DNA from: Seiridium cupressi
Taxonomy: Eukaryota; Ascomycota; Sordariomycetes; Amphisphaeriales; Sporocadaceae
Assembly (NCBI GenBank): GCA_036674765.1
Contig: JARVKI010000049.1
Location: 117,164 to 181,163, forward strand
DNA length: 64,000 bases
Direction of reading: 5' to 3'
Part shown: positions 40,016 to 51,593 of the stretch, piece by piece
Numbering within the stretch: position 1 is the first letter of the stretch
How the letters are laid out: the number at the start of each line of letters is the position of its first letter
The notes under the pieces: model-generated
The model's input: the letters and a program-made list of their open reading frames with translations, nothing else
What the model was told of the DNA's origin: nothing
The model's database searches: none
Program-made: the position numbers and the translations under genes

Positions 40016-41792
40016 ATGTCGTTGAATATCCCCAACGCGCCCAACGCCGGCCTATTCAAGGGCGGCTACAACAAGTATGTTCTGACTCCCTACACCCCGC
40101 CATACGCTAGAGCGTTGCAACGAGATTCGGACATGGCTGATAATATACAGTTACGATTCAGAGGATGGAGCCGTGCTCAGGAACATCGATGCTTGCCGAG
40201 CCATTGCTTCGACTGTTCAGACCTCTCTAGGTCCCTACGGCCGCAACAAGATCGTCATCAACCATCTCCAGAAAATGATCCTTACCTCGGACGCCGCTAC
40301 CATCTTGAAGGAGCTCGATGTCGTCCACCCCGCTGCGAAGCTGCTAGTCATGGCCAGTCAACAGCAAGAGGCCGAGGTGGGAGATGCGACCAACCTGGTC
40401 ATCGTGCTCGCCGGTGAGCTCCTGAAGAAAGCCGAGGATCTGCTCCGTATGGGCCTGAAGACCGCCGATATCGTGCAGGGGTACGAGAGAGCTCAACAGT
40501 TCGCTCTGGAGGCTCTGGAGGAGCTTGTGGTCGACAAGGTGGAGAATATCAGGGATCAAGAGGAGCTGAGCAAGGCTATCCGAACGGTCGTTGCTAGCAA
40601 ACAGAACGGCAACGAGGACTTCTTGGCTGACTTGGTCGCTGAGGCCGTCCTTGCCGTCCTGCCCAAGAACCCCGTCGGCTTCAACGTTGACAACATTCGG
40701 GTCGTCAAGATCATGGGTGGTGCGCTGGAACAGAGCAGGGTCGTCAAGGGTATGGTCTTCCCAAAGGAGCCTGACGGTTCCGTCAAGAAGGTGAAGAAGG
40801 CCAAGGTTGGTGTCTTTTCGTGCCCGCTCGACGTCAGCCAGACGGAGACCAAGGGCACTGTGCTGCTACACAACGCCAAGGAGATGATGGACTTCACCAA
40901 GGGCGAGGAGTCGCAACTCGATGCCGCCATCAAAGAGCTGCATGATGTCGGTCTGCGCGTTGTCATTGCTGGCTCTACCGTCGGAGAGCTGGCGATGCAC
41001 TACTTGAACCGCTATGGTATCCTTGTCATCAAGATTCTGAGCAAGTTTGAGTTAAGAAGAATCTGCCGCGTAGTCGGTGCTACCCCTCTGGCCCGTCTGG
41101 GAGCCCCCATGCCTGATGAGATGGGCTCTGTCGACGTAGTCGAGACGTTAGAAATTGGCGGCGATCGCGTAACAGTTTTCAGACAGATGAATGACGTAAC
41201 ACGTACGGCGACTATCGTTCTCCGGGGAGCTACTCAGAACCACCTGGATGACGTTGAGCGTGCCGTGGACGACGGCGTCAACGTCGTGAAGGCCATCACA
41301 AAGGACCCTCGTCTAGTGCCAGGTGCGGGCGCAGCTGAGACACAGCTGGTGGAACGTATTCAAGCATTTGGTGATAGGACGCCCGGCTTGGCACAATACT
41401 CGATTCGAAAGTATGGCGAAGCTTTCGAGGTTGTTCCGAGAACCTTGGCTGAGAGCGCAGGTCTTGATGCCACCGAAGTTCTCAGCAGACTTTACACGGC
41501 GCACCATAAGAAGGATGATTGGAAGACAGGTGTTGACATTGAGGTGAGATACAACTCCTTGATCCCGAGACCAGACCCTCGCAACTAACTCTGCCACTAG
41601 AATGATGATGGCACCGGTACACTGGACGCTAACGACGACGGCATTCTCGACTTGATGATCACCAAGTCTTGGGCTATCAAGCTAGCCACTGATGCAGTGC
41701 GAACAGTCCTTTCTGTAGATCAAATTATTGTGGCGAGGCAAGCAGGTGGCCCGAAGCCACCCGGGCCCAACCCAAACTGGGATGATGATTGA
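40016..41792 (+). CDS. CCT8: T-complex chaperonin subunit theta (CCT8)
   Basis: Subunit of the cytosolic CCT/TRiC ring that folds actin, tubulin and other proteins with ATP. Three exons (40016-40074, 40151-41543, 41601-41792) give 547 residues, normal for CCT8. Introns of 76 and 57 bases have GT...AG ends. The start MSLNIPNAPNAGLFKGGYN is typical of theta subunits. Group II chaperonin landmarks are TSLGPYGRNKIVIN (about 45), the GDATN version of the ATP-site GDGTT loop, apical-domain sequence around GVFSCPLDVSQTETKGT, LVPGAGAAETQL and the nucleotide-binding DLMITKSWAIKLATDA near the end. The tail GPNPNWDDD is also usual for the fungal theta subunit. The ATG at 40016 is preceded by a CACC context. 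Confidence 0.97.
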
Positions 41793-44700
41793 ACGTAATG
41801 GTTAGTTTGTAGATGCTCTCAGGGGTTACGGAAAAAGACAGGCGTTGTAAATGCTGATATAGATGGCCTACTCAATACAATACCACTTCTGTTCATCTCA
41901 AATAGAGATCGTTTGCCACGGCAAAATCACCGCGACTTAGTGGGTTAGTTCCAGGCATGAATTAAAATCGGCCGTGAATGAAACTAATATATGCAAGACC
42001 CGTCTTTCAGAGTCGAAGGATGGGTAGCATAGTAGACCAAGCGAGGTCTTCTATCGCCCCCCTAATCGCGGAGGTATTAGCAGGCAAGTGTGCTACTCCA
42101 GACACATGTTGTCACTTCAAATACAATGTATACAATGCAGCACGTAAATTTAAGCTCACCTGGATCGTTGCTATGACTGCATGGTGCATCAGTAATCTCA
42201 TATGCTGTAATATAGAAGCGCATCATCTTTCAACCACAACGGGTCCTATGTACTGTCTACCTCTTCTTTATCTGTCAAAAACAGCTATAACAATTCAGAA
42301 AAGCTACCTGCGTCGTGCAATGGCAGCTTCAACTGCCTAATACTCACAGATTGCACCACGGGATTAGCCTCGGCGAATCCATAGGATGTGTCTTAGGTAT
42401 TGTTTTACGGCAAAGCAGGTTTACCATAGTTGACATGCTTTGGCAGATGAGACCATGGTGTCAGTCTTTTCCATGCACCTATGTCTACTAGTTTATATAT
42501 TCTGAACTAGAAGTTTTCTTGGGTATTTGATGTATCTCGTTCCTACAACCACATCATCGTGTTTGGAATATCACTAGCACGATAAGTGTTGCCCACTGGT
42601 CACCGGATCGTCATCCCTACGTAATGAGTCATGGAACAGCGAGTCCAACGGCTTGAGATTGTTTAAACGAGCCAGGACCAATCCCTAACAAAGTTAGATA
42701 GATATATCTAGATATTTGCCGTAACGGAATGTACAGCTCGGCCTATAACACACTTCGCGCAACCGATAAGTTACTCAGCCGGCGGCCCTTCGGTCGGTAA
42801 AGACATTTTCATCTTATTATGTATTTACGAATTAATTACTTTCCTCCTCTCATATTCGATCTAATAATATAAGAAGCTGGTGGCTCCGCAAGAGAACTGA
42901 GATGGACACACTGAGATCACTGCTCTATATGGGTCACTCAGTTCTGACTGCAAAATTGAATGCGCTTAGATTTCCCATTGAGGTTGGTCTAGATACAGGT
43001 CTTCTCGTGACGCCGGTTGAACAGTCGTCATGGAAAAGCCCCCGTATTTTCTCTCTTCTTCCTCTACTTCCTGCCAGACTGGGGGGAAGAAGGAACATCA
43101 ATGAGAAGAAGAAAATCATCTCCCTCCACTCAGTTAACGGGAATTGACTGGCAAGTTAGTGAACAATCAGGCCACAATGGATATCAATCTATATATATTT
43201 CAGCAAGTATACAACAAGACGATGAAACTCAAGCTGCCTATCGTAGAGGTATGGAAAACGCTTGTATGATTCTATTCGTTTGGACCCTTGATAATTTCAA
43301 ACACAATTCGAGCAACTTTCCCGACTGAGCCCACAAATGGGCAATTGGACTGCAAATTGATGTTCTACCAGGCAGCAAACATGCAGCGATGTTTCCATTG
43401 TGGGACAACCTCGACGAGTCTGCCTCCAATCCCAAACAGCTGACGGACAAAGAGATCGCCCAGCTGGCATATGCTTCCACTGGCCACACATCTGCTCGAA
43501 TGATGATTCTACTACACCGTTAAGTCCAACGGTGTATAATGCTTTCGTGGACCAGTCCAGATCTGGTTTCTTGGTACCTACGGATTTGACTGACGAATCA
43601 AATTTGACCTTCCAAAATGGGAGGCTATTTAATCCGTGGATCCAGTTGCTGACTCAAAAGGGTAGGCAATGCTTTCGCCAGATCGGATGCCGGAAAGCAA
43701 TGCGACCTGTAGTTAATTAATCCTATCTATATCTTTATTCAGATATGGGACGTTGGCCCTAGTAGCAGTTATCATCGTATTTAGGTAGTTTCGATCCACC
43801 GCTTGGCCGTGTAATTTGTGACTCTGAAACCCGTATTTCGACTTTTAGTTTTACTGGCGCCATGGCCATGCGAGATAGCATATCCACTTGTTGTAGTTAT
43901 TATCCTTGGGGCGAGATAGATTGACACGTAGGTTGGATCGTCCAATAGCATGCATGCACTCGTCGCGCGGTGACGCAGGGTGCGAATGCATTGCTAGAAA
44001 CAGAGCCCCATCTCGCCGCTGTCAAAGCCGGTTGCCAAGTCTGAGACAGTGCACTGCTGTTCGTTTCATAGAAAACAATTCGTCTATTGCGCCGTTCACG
44101 TGGAAAAGCCATGGCACAAGATCACATGGTGGCCCTGCCTACCTTATCTTGCGTAAAACAGACATGCATCTTGTGTAAGCAAGTAGCCGTGCGTTGTTCC
44201 ACGAGGTCATGCCAAGAAGGCCACCCCAAATATGTGTCCACGACTTCCTGACGATGTCAAAGTGTACATCGGGCGTTGGCCACCTAAACGGCTGGCCCTC
44301 CAGACCCTCACATTCCGTCTCCGGGCGAAACGAACGGGGCCGTCATAGGCGTGGGAAGTCCAGCGTGGCCCATGACATGCATATGCATGATGAGCATGTG
44401 AGAGTGGCTCAGACGTCAGTACTATGTCTTTGTTCCGCCCAGGAGCAGACGTAGTGTACGTAATGACGAATCATGAGAGATGAAGACATGTTTCGAACCG
44501 AGCCCTATATACGTTGTTTGGCTACATCAGCAGGGGGAAGATTAAGCATAATCAAAACGTGCGCGACCGTAGCATTGCCGCCCAAGGCTCATTGGAACCG
44601 GATGCGCGAAGAAGTCCAGAGAGAACATGATGAAATAAGAGTGTTTGCCGCCACAACCGTCAGAGTGGTTCCGACTGACGGTATGCGATACGCCACAGCT

Positions 44701-47700
44701 GCCGGAAGACGATGTGGCAGCGGTCCGAGAATAGATGAGTATGGGAATGCCCCTGCGACGATGCCCTCATCATACGCTATGACAATTCTCACCTTCCAGT
44801 ATTGACATATTCTATACATAACCGAAGTCTGGGGCCAATCTGAGGCTCCACGTAAAAACCATGCAAGTCCATATGTATATTTGAGTAGCACTGCATAGCA
44901 GTGCATCAATAACTGATTTTGAGCTCATGGTCAACACTACGAAATGATAAGGTCGATGTGGGAAGCGCTGTCACGAGGTAACACACGCAGACATTCGTTG
45001 ACAACCCTGCAACAGCTTCCTACTTCGCTCAGAGGGAATAAATTTGTCAGGCCGGAGGTGGCGTCTGTGCCACTCTTGAATCAAGGCCTTCCGATCTTTC
45101 GGTCGCATATTCTGCAGGAAGCTAGGAGGATTTGATGGGATTTCAACGGTTGTAACCCTGCCGCATGCCTGGTCTTTGCAGCAGATGCGCCGGAGCGTTA
45201 CCACGAGCCAAGGCAACGGCCTGGATCATGTTGCCCGGCTGGGACAACAAGCCGACTATGTGGGGAAGCTGAGAGCCACGCCGTTTAGGTGGGAGTACAT
45301 GGCCCCGGCGAAGCGAAGGGAAGTCGGTAATTTTCGAGATGGAGATTCTGGTTCCCGTGGCGGGCGAACCGGGGCCCTGGCAGGTTTGAAGATGGGAAGG
45401 GAGGTCGCAGTCGACTTTTCTGTTTCAAGTTGCTCGGGATGGTACCCAGAAGATCGATGAAACAACGGAATCCGGGTTCGGAATCTTCATCGTCGTAGAA
45501 GCCTCACTACACAGGGCGAGCAAGGAATGACCTGTTATTGCCTCAGCAATATCATCTGTCACCTTTCACTCGGAAGAAGGTGCGACTGAACTGATATGCA
45601 CAGAGAAGATCGACAATGTTGGCGGACCAAGAGGGACTGGCGGCGCAGGAGATATTATCCACGGGGAAGCACTCGCATCAAGCCGGCCACTGTTCGCAAC
45701 GGACGTGATTCCAAGCCGCTCAGGATTGTTTGGAGTTTGCAGCTCCGCGAGCTTCTACCACTCCACCAGTCGAGTTGAACAGAACTGAACAGAACAGGGC
45801 CAGAACCTCTTTGGCATTCAGAACCACCTACCATCAGAGCCGGCAAACGCAACCCGAAGACTTTTCGCGGGTCATGATAGCGTTGATCGGCAAATCTCCA
45901 AGCGGAGGAAATAACAGACGATGACCCCCTGAGTAGATCTCAAGTTGACAGTGTCTGTGGGTGAAGATGAGATGCTGGAGGATTGACCCTTCCAAGAAGG
46001 CTTGCTTTCTCCATCTCGGACAAGCTCCAGGGCTCGTACAACACATCGAACGAGAAAGTTCAGTAGTCTCAAAAAGAGAAGCGATATATAATTACCCTCG
46101 TCTATAGTATCAGGGATCCCCATGTTTGCGTCGTGCTGTTGGCAATGTGCGAGGGGTAAACAGGGAGTATTTGACATCTGTAGCTTAACTAGGTTAGGGA
46201 GGAAGTGCATTTGGGCCGGATCGGGGTCCCCCGCCAGTCGTCGAGTCCTCCCAGGTGTCGGTCGTGGGGCTGGGCCCAGCTCCAGCATGTCCACCAAAGC
46301 AAGCGGCACCAAGAGGCACCGACACGTGCGATAGATCTCATCGACGACGCCCCCTGTGCTGCAGCTGGCAGCAGGCAAGGCAGGATTGGATTCAATGGTC
46401 GCACATGAGGGATCTGACGGAAGGCCCTTGCACCGGGCTGCGGGATGAGAGGATCAAGATCCTTTGCACATGCTGTATTTGTGGCTGATAGCACATCCTT
46501 CATAATATAATGATATATTGCACCGAGTATGACTGGTGACGCTGCACACCAACTTGAACGAACAGTCTCTGCTGATTGATGCCCTTTTGGAATTCAATGA
46601 GTTCGTGATCCCCTCGCTGTCTCCCTGCATGGTGGTTGAGGGGCAGACAGACCGCAGGGAAATGGCTGGCCAAGGATCGGAAAATTTCTACATTTAGCCA
46701 TGAACGAAATGACAGGATGACAGGATGTGACCTTGCGATTCTGAAGAGACCCCATTTCTCAGGCGATCATGTAGCCTAGCCGCCTCGGAGCCGCATCACA
46801 CAATCTTGGTCAATTGATAAGTTGTGTATTCAATCGCCTCACTATTGCACCGAAACGGTATTTTATCCGCTGAGCAAGGAGGGCAGCGAGTGTGGTTGTA
46901 CTTGGAGGAGCGCATATCTGTAATGCACCAAGCAGCAAAGGAGTGCTGAATCCTGTCATTACTACTGTACCTGCACGCAGCTGTGTTATCTGATGACGAT
47001 GGGCTCTAGATCCTTTGCAGCAGCGATCTTGCCTGCACGCAGCATTGATATATGTATGCTGCAACACGGAAAAAGTCATCGAATCCTTCCCGTCCTTCTA
47101 TCGAGTCATGCCACGCTGGCATAGGCCCAAAGAATACACCCAGTCCCCAGTCCCCTGATCTACGCCCTGCCGGCCGTCACGAATCGCCAAGACCAACTGG
47201 TGCTATTTCAAGGCAATTTGATGCTACCCATCTTAGTGCTCTCGAAATGATCACCCACGCCCACATCGTGCCCGTTGCTGCATGTGCTAATTGATATGCA
47301 TGAATCGATAGATGGGAATGTTAGTCTAGCCTCACCTGAGCACTTGGAATTTCTGGTGTGAAGCCTCCGACTTGATTGGACGAGAAAGTTCTGGCTATAT
47401 TAGGCCCATCTGCCAACGGTGGCGGGAGCGTGCGTGCCGCGTGGCTGACGTCCCTAAGCTGATGAGCCAGGCGTCTGATGTTTAGGGGCAGCGATGCTAA
47501 TTTTTGCCGGTCCTCCAGCAGTAGGAGACCATCCCTAAAGCCTCGAGGGCGAGGAATGCCGGGAAGATTTTACTGAAACTACTAGGGACAGAAAATGTAG
47601 TTGCAACACACGTCTTTATGTGGACTACAATGCACTCGGCATGCGTGAGCTAGTGCATCCTCAAGGGTCAAATGACTTCTCGAAGACGATATAGAAGGAG

Positions 47701-50700
47701 TTTGACGCCACCTGAATCTACTACTACGTTTTACACCCTAGGCTGAAGCACTCATGCGAACTCTAATATCCTCACGGTGTTGTAGCTAGAACACAGCCTC
47801 AGTCGTCACGCCTGCTGCAGTGTAAGCGAGTCGGCGATACGGAAGAAACCACCACCTGGATGCTTTGTATTTTGCGATTCTATTCATAATACAGGAGGGC
47901 GTTTACAAGGATGCACGCTGCATGTTCTGGTCCTGACGGCAAAATTCGAGTTCTGTTCACTATGGGGCCACCTGTTAGGCAGGCGGAGGGGAAAGGAAGC
48001 AAGCATACAACGGTGCGAGTGTGATGCATTGTTTGCTATGATATGCTTCCAACGAAGTAGGTCACCAAAAGAGGTCGTTCACATGACAGTTCGAGGATCC
48101 TTATATCTAATGTATATATTTATTGTACCTCAGAACTTGACTACAATGTATTGAGGCGCATGTTGCATCAAGATGGGCGTATGTCGGGTCAGCTATAGCG
48201 TTTGATGGGGTATCACTAGACCAACAGTTTTTGGGTCATAGAATATAATGCCGGGCTAAATACTCAAACGGGAAGACACCCATAAGACCGCCACCGAACT
48301 GCGGAATAGCAGTCGTCTATGTGAACGTTGAGTATTTATGTGCCCGCCCATTCGTTCAACTATAGCGTTGCAAGAGAGGCCGCATTATACACACATAGAT
48401 TTCAAGGCTAGTTTGTGAAAAATAGGGCATTCTCATGAGACATGCCACACTATAAAAGTGAGAGGGTTAGGATGTTGGAAGAAGCCACCGTGGCGCGTTG
48501 AGGCTTGTTATCAATCTCATCGCCTCAATGGCGATCGGCAGATCTAATAGGTAGCAAAGTCGCATTGTACAACTGACATGCCGTCTCATACTCAATGTGG
48601 AAACTTTCCATCAAATTCGCAAGAGTGACAGGTGCCGGTCCAGCGATCATCGTCTCGATGCGGTTCATTACCCCCTGCCCCATAATTCAGGCCCTCCCAG
48701 AAAGAGGGTCTGATTTCTGGTACATAGTACATCTGGCAAGTTAACAGGGCGGCTCCTTGCACAAATGATGAATGTAAGACTTTGGCTGTCTCTCCAACGG
48801 CTCGCAGAAAGTTGGTTAGCCTTTCGGGATTTGTCTCACCTAATTGTAATCTGAGTTGTCATCCTGGGACCGGGTTATCTCAACATAGTCGCCCGCCAGG
48901 CAGACCCTGTGTCTTGTACGATACCCTTTCTGCCGACGCCTGTTACCTGGCATCACTGGTATGCGGTGATACATAATGGATGGTGCCAAGCGGAACTATG
49001 GAGAACTGGCCATACAAATTCGGATGCTTTATGGCGAGCTAGTTGAGAGAATGACGATGCAAGGCAGAAAACGCAGAGTTCCATAAGCCCTGAGAGCCGG
49101 CTCGTCAATCGACAGTATGCACGCAAGTCAAAGCGTACGTCGACCCACCACCCATAGAGCCAACAGGCAAAATACAATCAGGGTGTTTAATACCTCAAGG
49201 GCGGCAGTAGCGGTTTGGTTAGAGCTGTTCATCTTGGTCTAGGCATGAATGGGTGTAGCTATTATACTGTTCGATCAGTTAACAGCACCGGCGTCATTGC
49301 CGCAGTTTCACTTACATATTGTCCTTCTTCAAACTCGATCTGCCGGACTCAAGTCGTAGGTGTGGAGGGGAATCACTCGAGTCTGCACGCACGAGATTGT
49401 GGACTGATTATCCCTTGTACAAGAAGAATCCAGGGCCCAAGTCGACAGTCTGGCGCGCTAAAAAGCGACTCCATGGTGCGGAAGCACGGGTCCGGTGCCG
49501 CTAGAGGGCCCCAAGAAGCATCAAATGCCGCTATTCTCGTAACGAAACCAGGAAACCTCCCGGTGAGATGGGTTCTCCAACTTTCTGATTGCAGCTTTCC
49601 CACAGACCAAATCCAGCATTAGTTTTAGAAGCCTATCCCTATTTCTACATATGCCAGATGCACCTCAGGCAGCGCTATCTACCACGTGCTTACGGGGCGG
49701 ACATGCATCGCTTTCCCCTTTCCCCCCCCCAGTTGTCGCACTAAGCGGCCTGCCAGGAACGCCCTCAGCGTCGATAGAGACAGGTAACCAGCATCCGAGG
49801 CTTGGTGCCAACCCTCGTTATCATGACGGCACTCATTATTGCTATTGTCGTAGCCGCCTTCTAGTGATGACAAGTCTCTGCAGCTAATAATCTTCTCAAC
49901 TGAGAAAATGGAGATGAGCAACTAGTCAGTCTTCTGCAGTACGACCCCAACAGTACACCATAGCGGTTTTGCATCACGCGTCCAGCGACCGTGGCGGACA
50001 GGCTAGGTTTTGGGTTCTGAGAGCGCGGTAATCAGCTCGGAATGGAGCGCTGTAGAGTAAGTCATTGCTCTATCGGAGTAAAATAAAACAAATAGAACAA
50101 ACTTTCAACACGACTGGCACTCGAAATAATGACAGGGTCGGTGTTGTGCTACGCGTCTACCGACTTGGTACAGCATTGGTTGAGTGCCAATGGTCACCAG
50201 AAATTGGATCGAAATAGTGCCCACACGCCAGCGGCGATCGTTAGCGAACTACAATGTACCGTACATGGCTACAGAGGCACTTTGCTGCATTGGGCAATCC
50301 ACCGACAGCGATCAACCACTTCGACCTGGCTGGCAGTGCACCAGGGCCATTTCCTATGGCTGGTGCTGTGTTGCTGTCACCGCAATGGTTATATCATGGC
50401 GAGTCCTGGGTGGCAGCGCGTCTGTCTGTCTACATGCCTGAGGGATCCTATAGAACAGGCGGACATGACCAGCCGTTCGCGGTCCTCCGCCCTATCCGAA
50501 GACTTTGGTCGCTGGTAGACAGCAGGGGCCGGATACCCCTGTTCAATGCCAGGGATCAACGGTTGCTGCGGACAGGGATGGCGGGCATGACTCTACATGG
50601 TATCTCAGCCCCCTGGCGGTACATCCTGGCCGACTCTAACCCCCCCACCACTACACGTCCGTACATGGCGTTCCACTGACTAGGCGCTCTCCATTTGTAC

Positions 50701-51593
50701 CGTTTGCAAGCGGCGCTCGCTGGGAGTCAACCGAGCAGACGCCCTGAACGAGGGTCCAGATGGACCATTTCCCATTCCCCTAGGCTGGCATACCTTGCTC
50801 TGCAGAAAGGCATCGCAAATGAAATAATATCCCCGTGGTCCCAGTTTTCTCTTCTACAATTCCGCCCTTTAATTGCCCTCCCTCATTATACCCGTTGCTT
50901 TCACTACTCACCATTGCTGCCGTGACACTCTTTCGCCGCCTGCGCCAATTGAGTACACGAGAGTCTGAATACTGCCGTCGCAGGCTTTGGAAATCGCACT
51001 GCAGCTTTGCCTGCTAATCCAGCCGACGGAGTGAAGAAGGGATCAATTCGATCTACGCGTCGCACCACAGGAACCCTTTGGGGCAGACAAAAAAAAATCG
51101 AGCGACGGGGAATTCACCAATTCGCCAATTGCTTACAACACCAAGGACCATTACTGGCTTCCCGCAATATAATCCTCCCGGAATGCATTGATTGGACCTG
51201 CTGACTCCCAACCAACCAATCGACCGACTAGCGAACCAGCCTCTCATTCACTGAGCCCAGGACCATTCAAGCCTCGCAAAAAGCTCGCCACAATCACGAC
51301 GTAAGACATCGAAACAGTCTGACTCAACCCGGGAACTTGTGTTACCCTACAAGGCCTTTTTATACTTCCAGGACGCCATGCGCCAATGCTTCTGAGGCCC
51401 CTACGTTGCTCGCATTGAAAAAGCCCAAACTGTGAAACAGGTTGCAGGGCATGCCGGGACACCTGTGACACGGCCACCTAAACACAGGAAATTCTTGGAC
51501 GACGACGACGGCAACGACGTTTGCTCCACCATCCGGATTGAGAACTACTGATTCACCTATTTTGAGCATCCCTTGCGTCGCTCGCGTTGCCCT
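41793..51593. other. 9.8-kb gene desert
   Basis: I can support no complete gene here. Most ORFs are under 110 codons, overlap on both strands and lack motifs. The longest, 46378-45872 (minus, 168 codons) and 50254-50679 (plus, 141 codons), show nothing recognisable. From 47295 to 48781 there is no ORF of 60 codons in any frame. Fragments at 43380-43720 look slightly protein-like (listed separately). No long direct or terminal inverted repeats, transposase or reverse transcriptase signature caught my eye, but I could not self-align the region. The last kilobase is pyrimidine-rich and should be the promoter and leader of the RING-PH-VWA gene. Non-coding RNA cannot be excluded. Confidence 0.55.
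43380..43720 (+). other. Protein-like open fragments, unassigned
   Basis: Two adjacent open stretches in different frames read FPLWDNLDESASNPKQLTDK and on to a stop at about 43524, then PTVYNAFVDQSRSGFLVPTD and on to about 43720. Their composition is more like real protein than the surrounding ORFs. I recognise no family. They could be a small unannotated gene, a gene relic or chance. Confidence 0.25.

Noticed and set aside
44493..44515. GGTTCGAAA-like sequence (minus strand), possible tRNA B box
   Set aside because: The terminal CC of the B box is missing and no acceptor stem or anticodon arm can be folded around it.
45872..46378. 168-codon minus-strand ORF in the desert
   Set aside because: No motif, competing ORFs on the other strand, and Cys/Pro-rich composition typical of chance frames.
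50129..50679. Plus-strand ORFs of 129-141 codons
   Set aside because: Several overlapping frames are open at once and none resembles a known protein.
42000..51000. Transposable element or CRISPR-like array in the desert
   Set aside because: No transposase, reverse transcriptase, terminal repeats or regularly spaced repeats were seen by eye.
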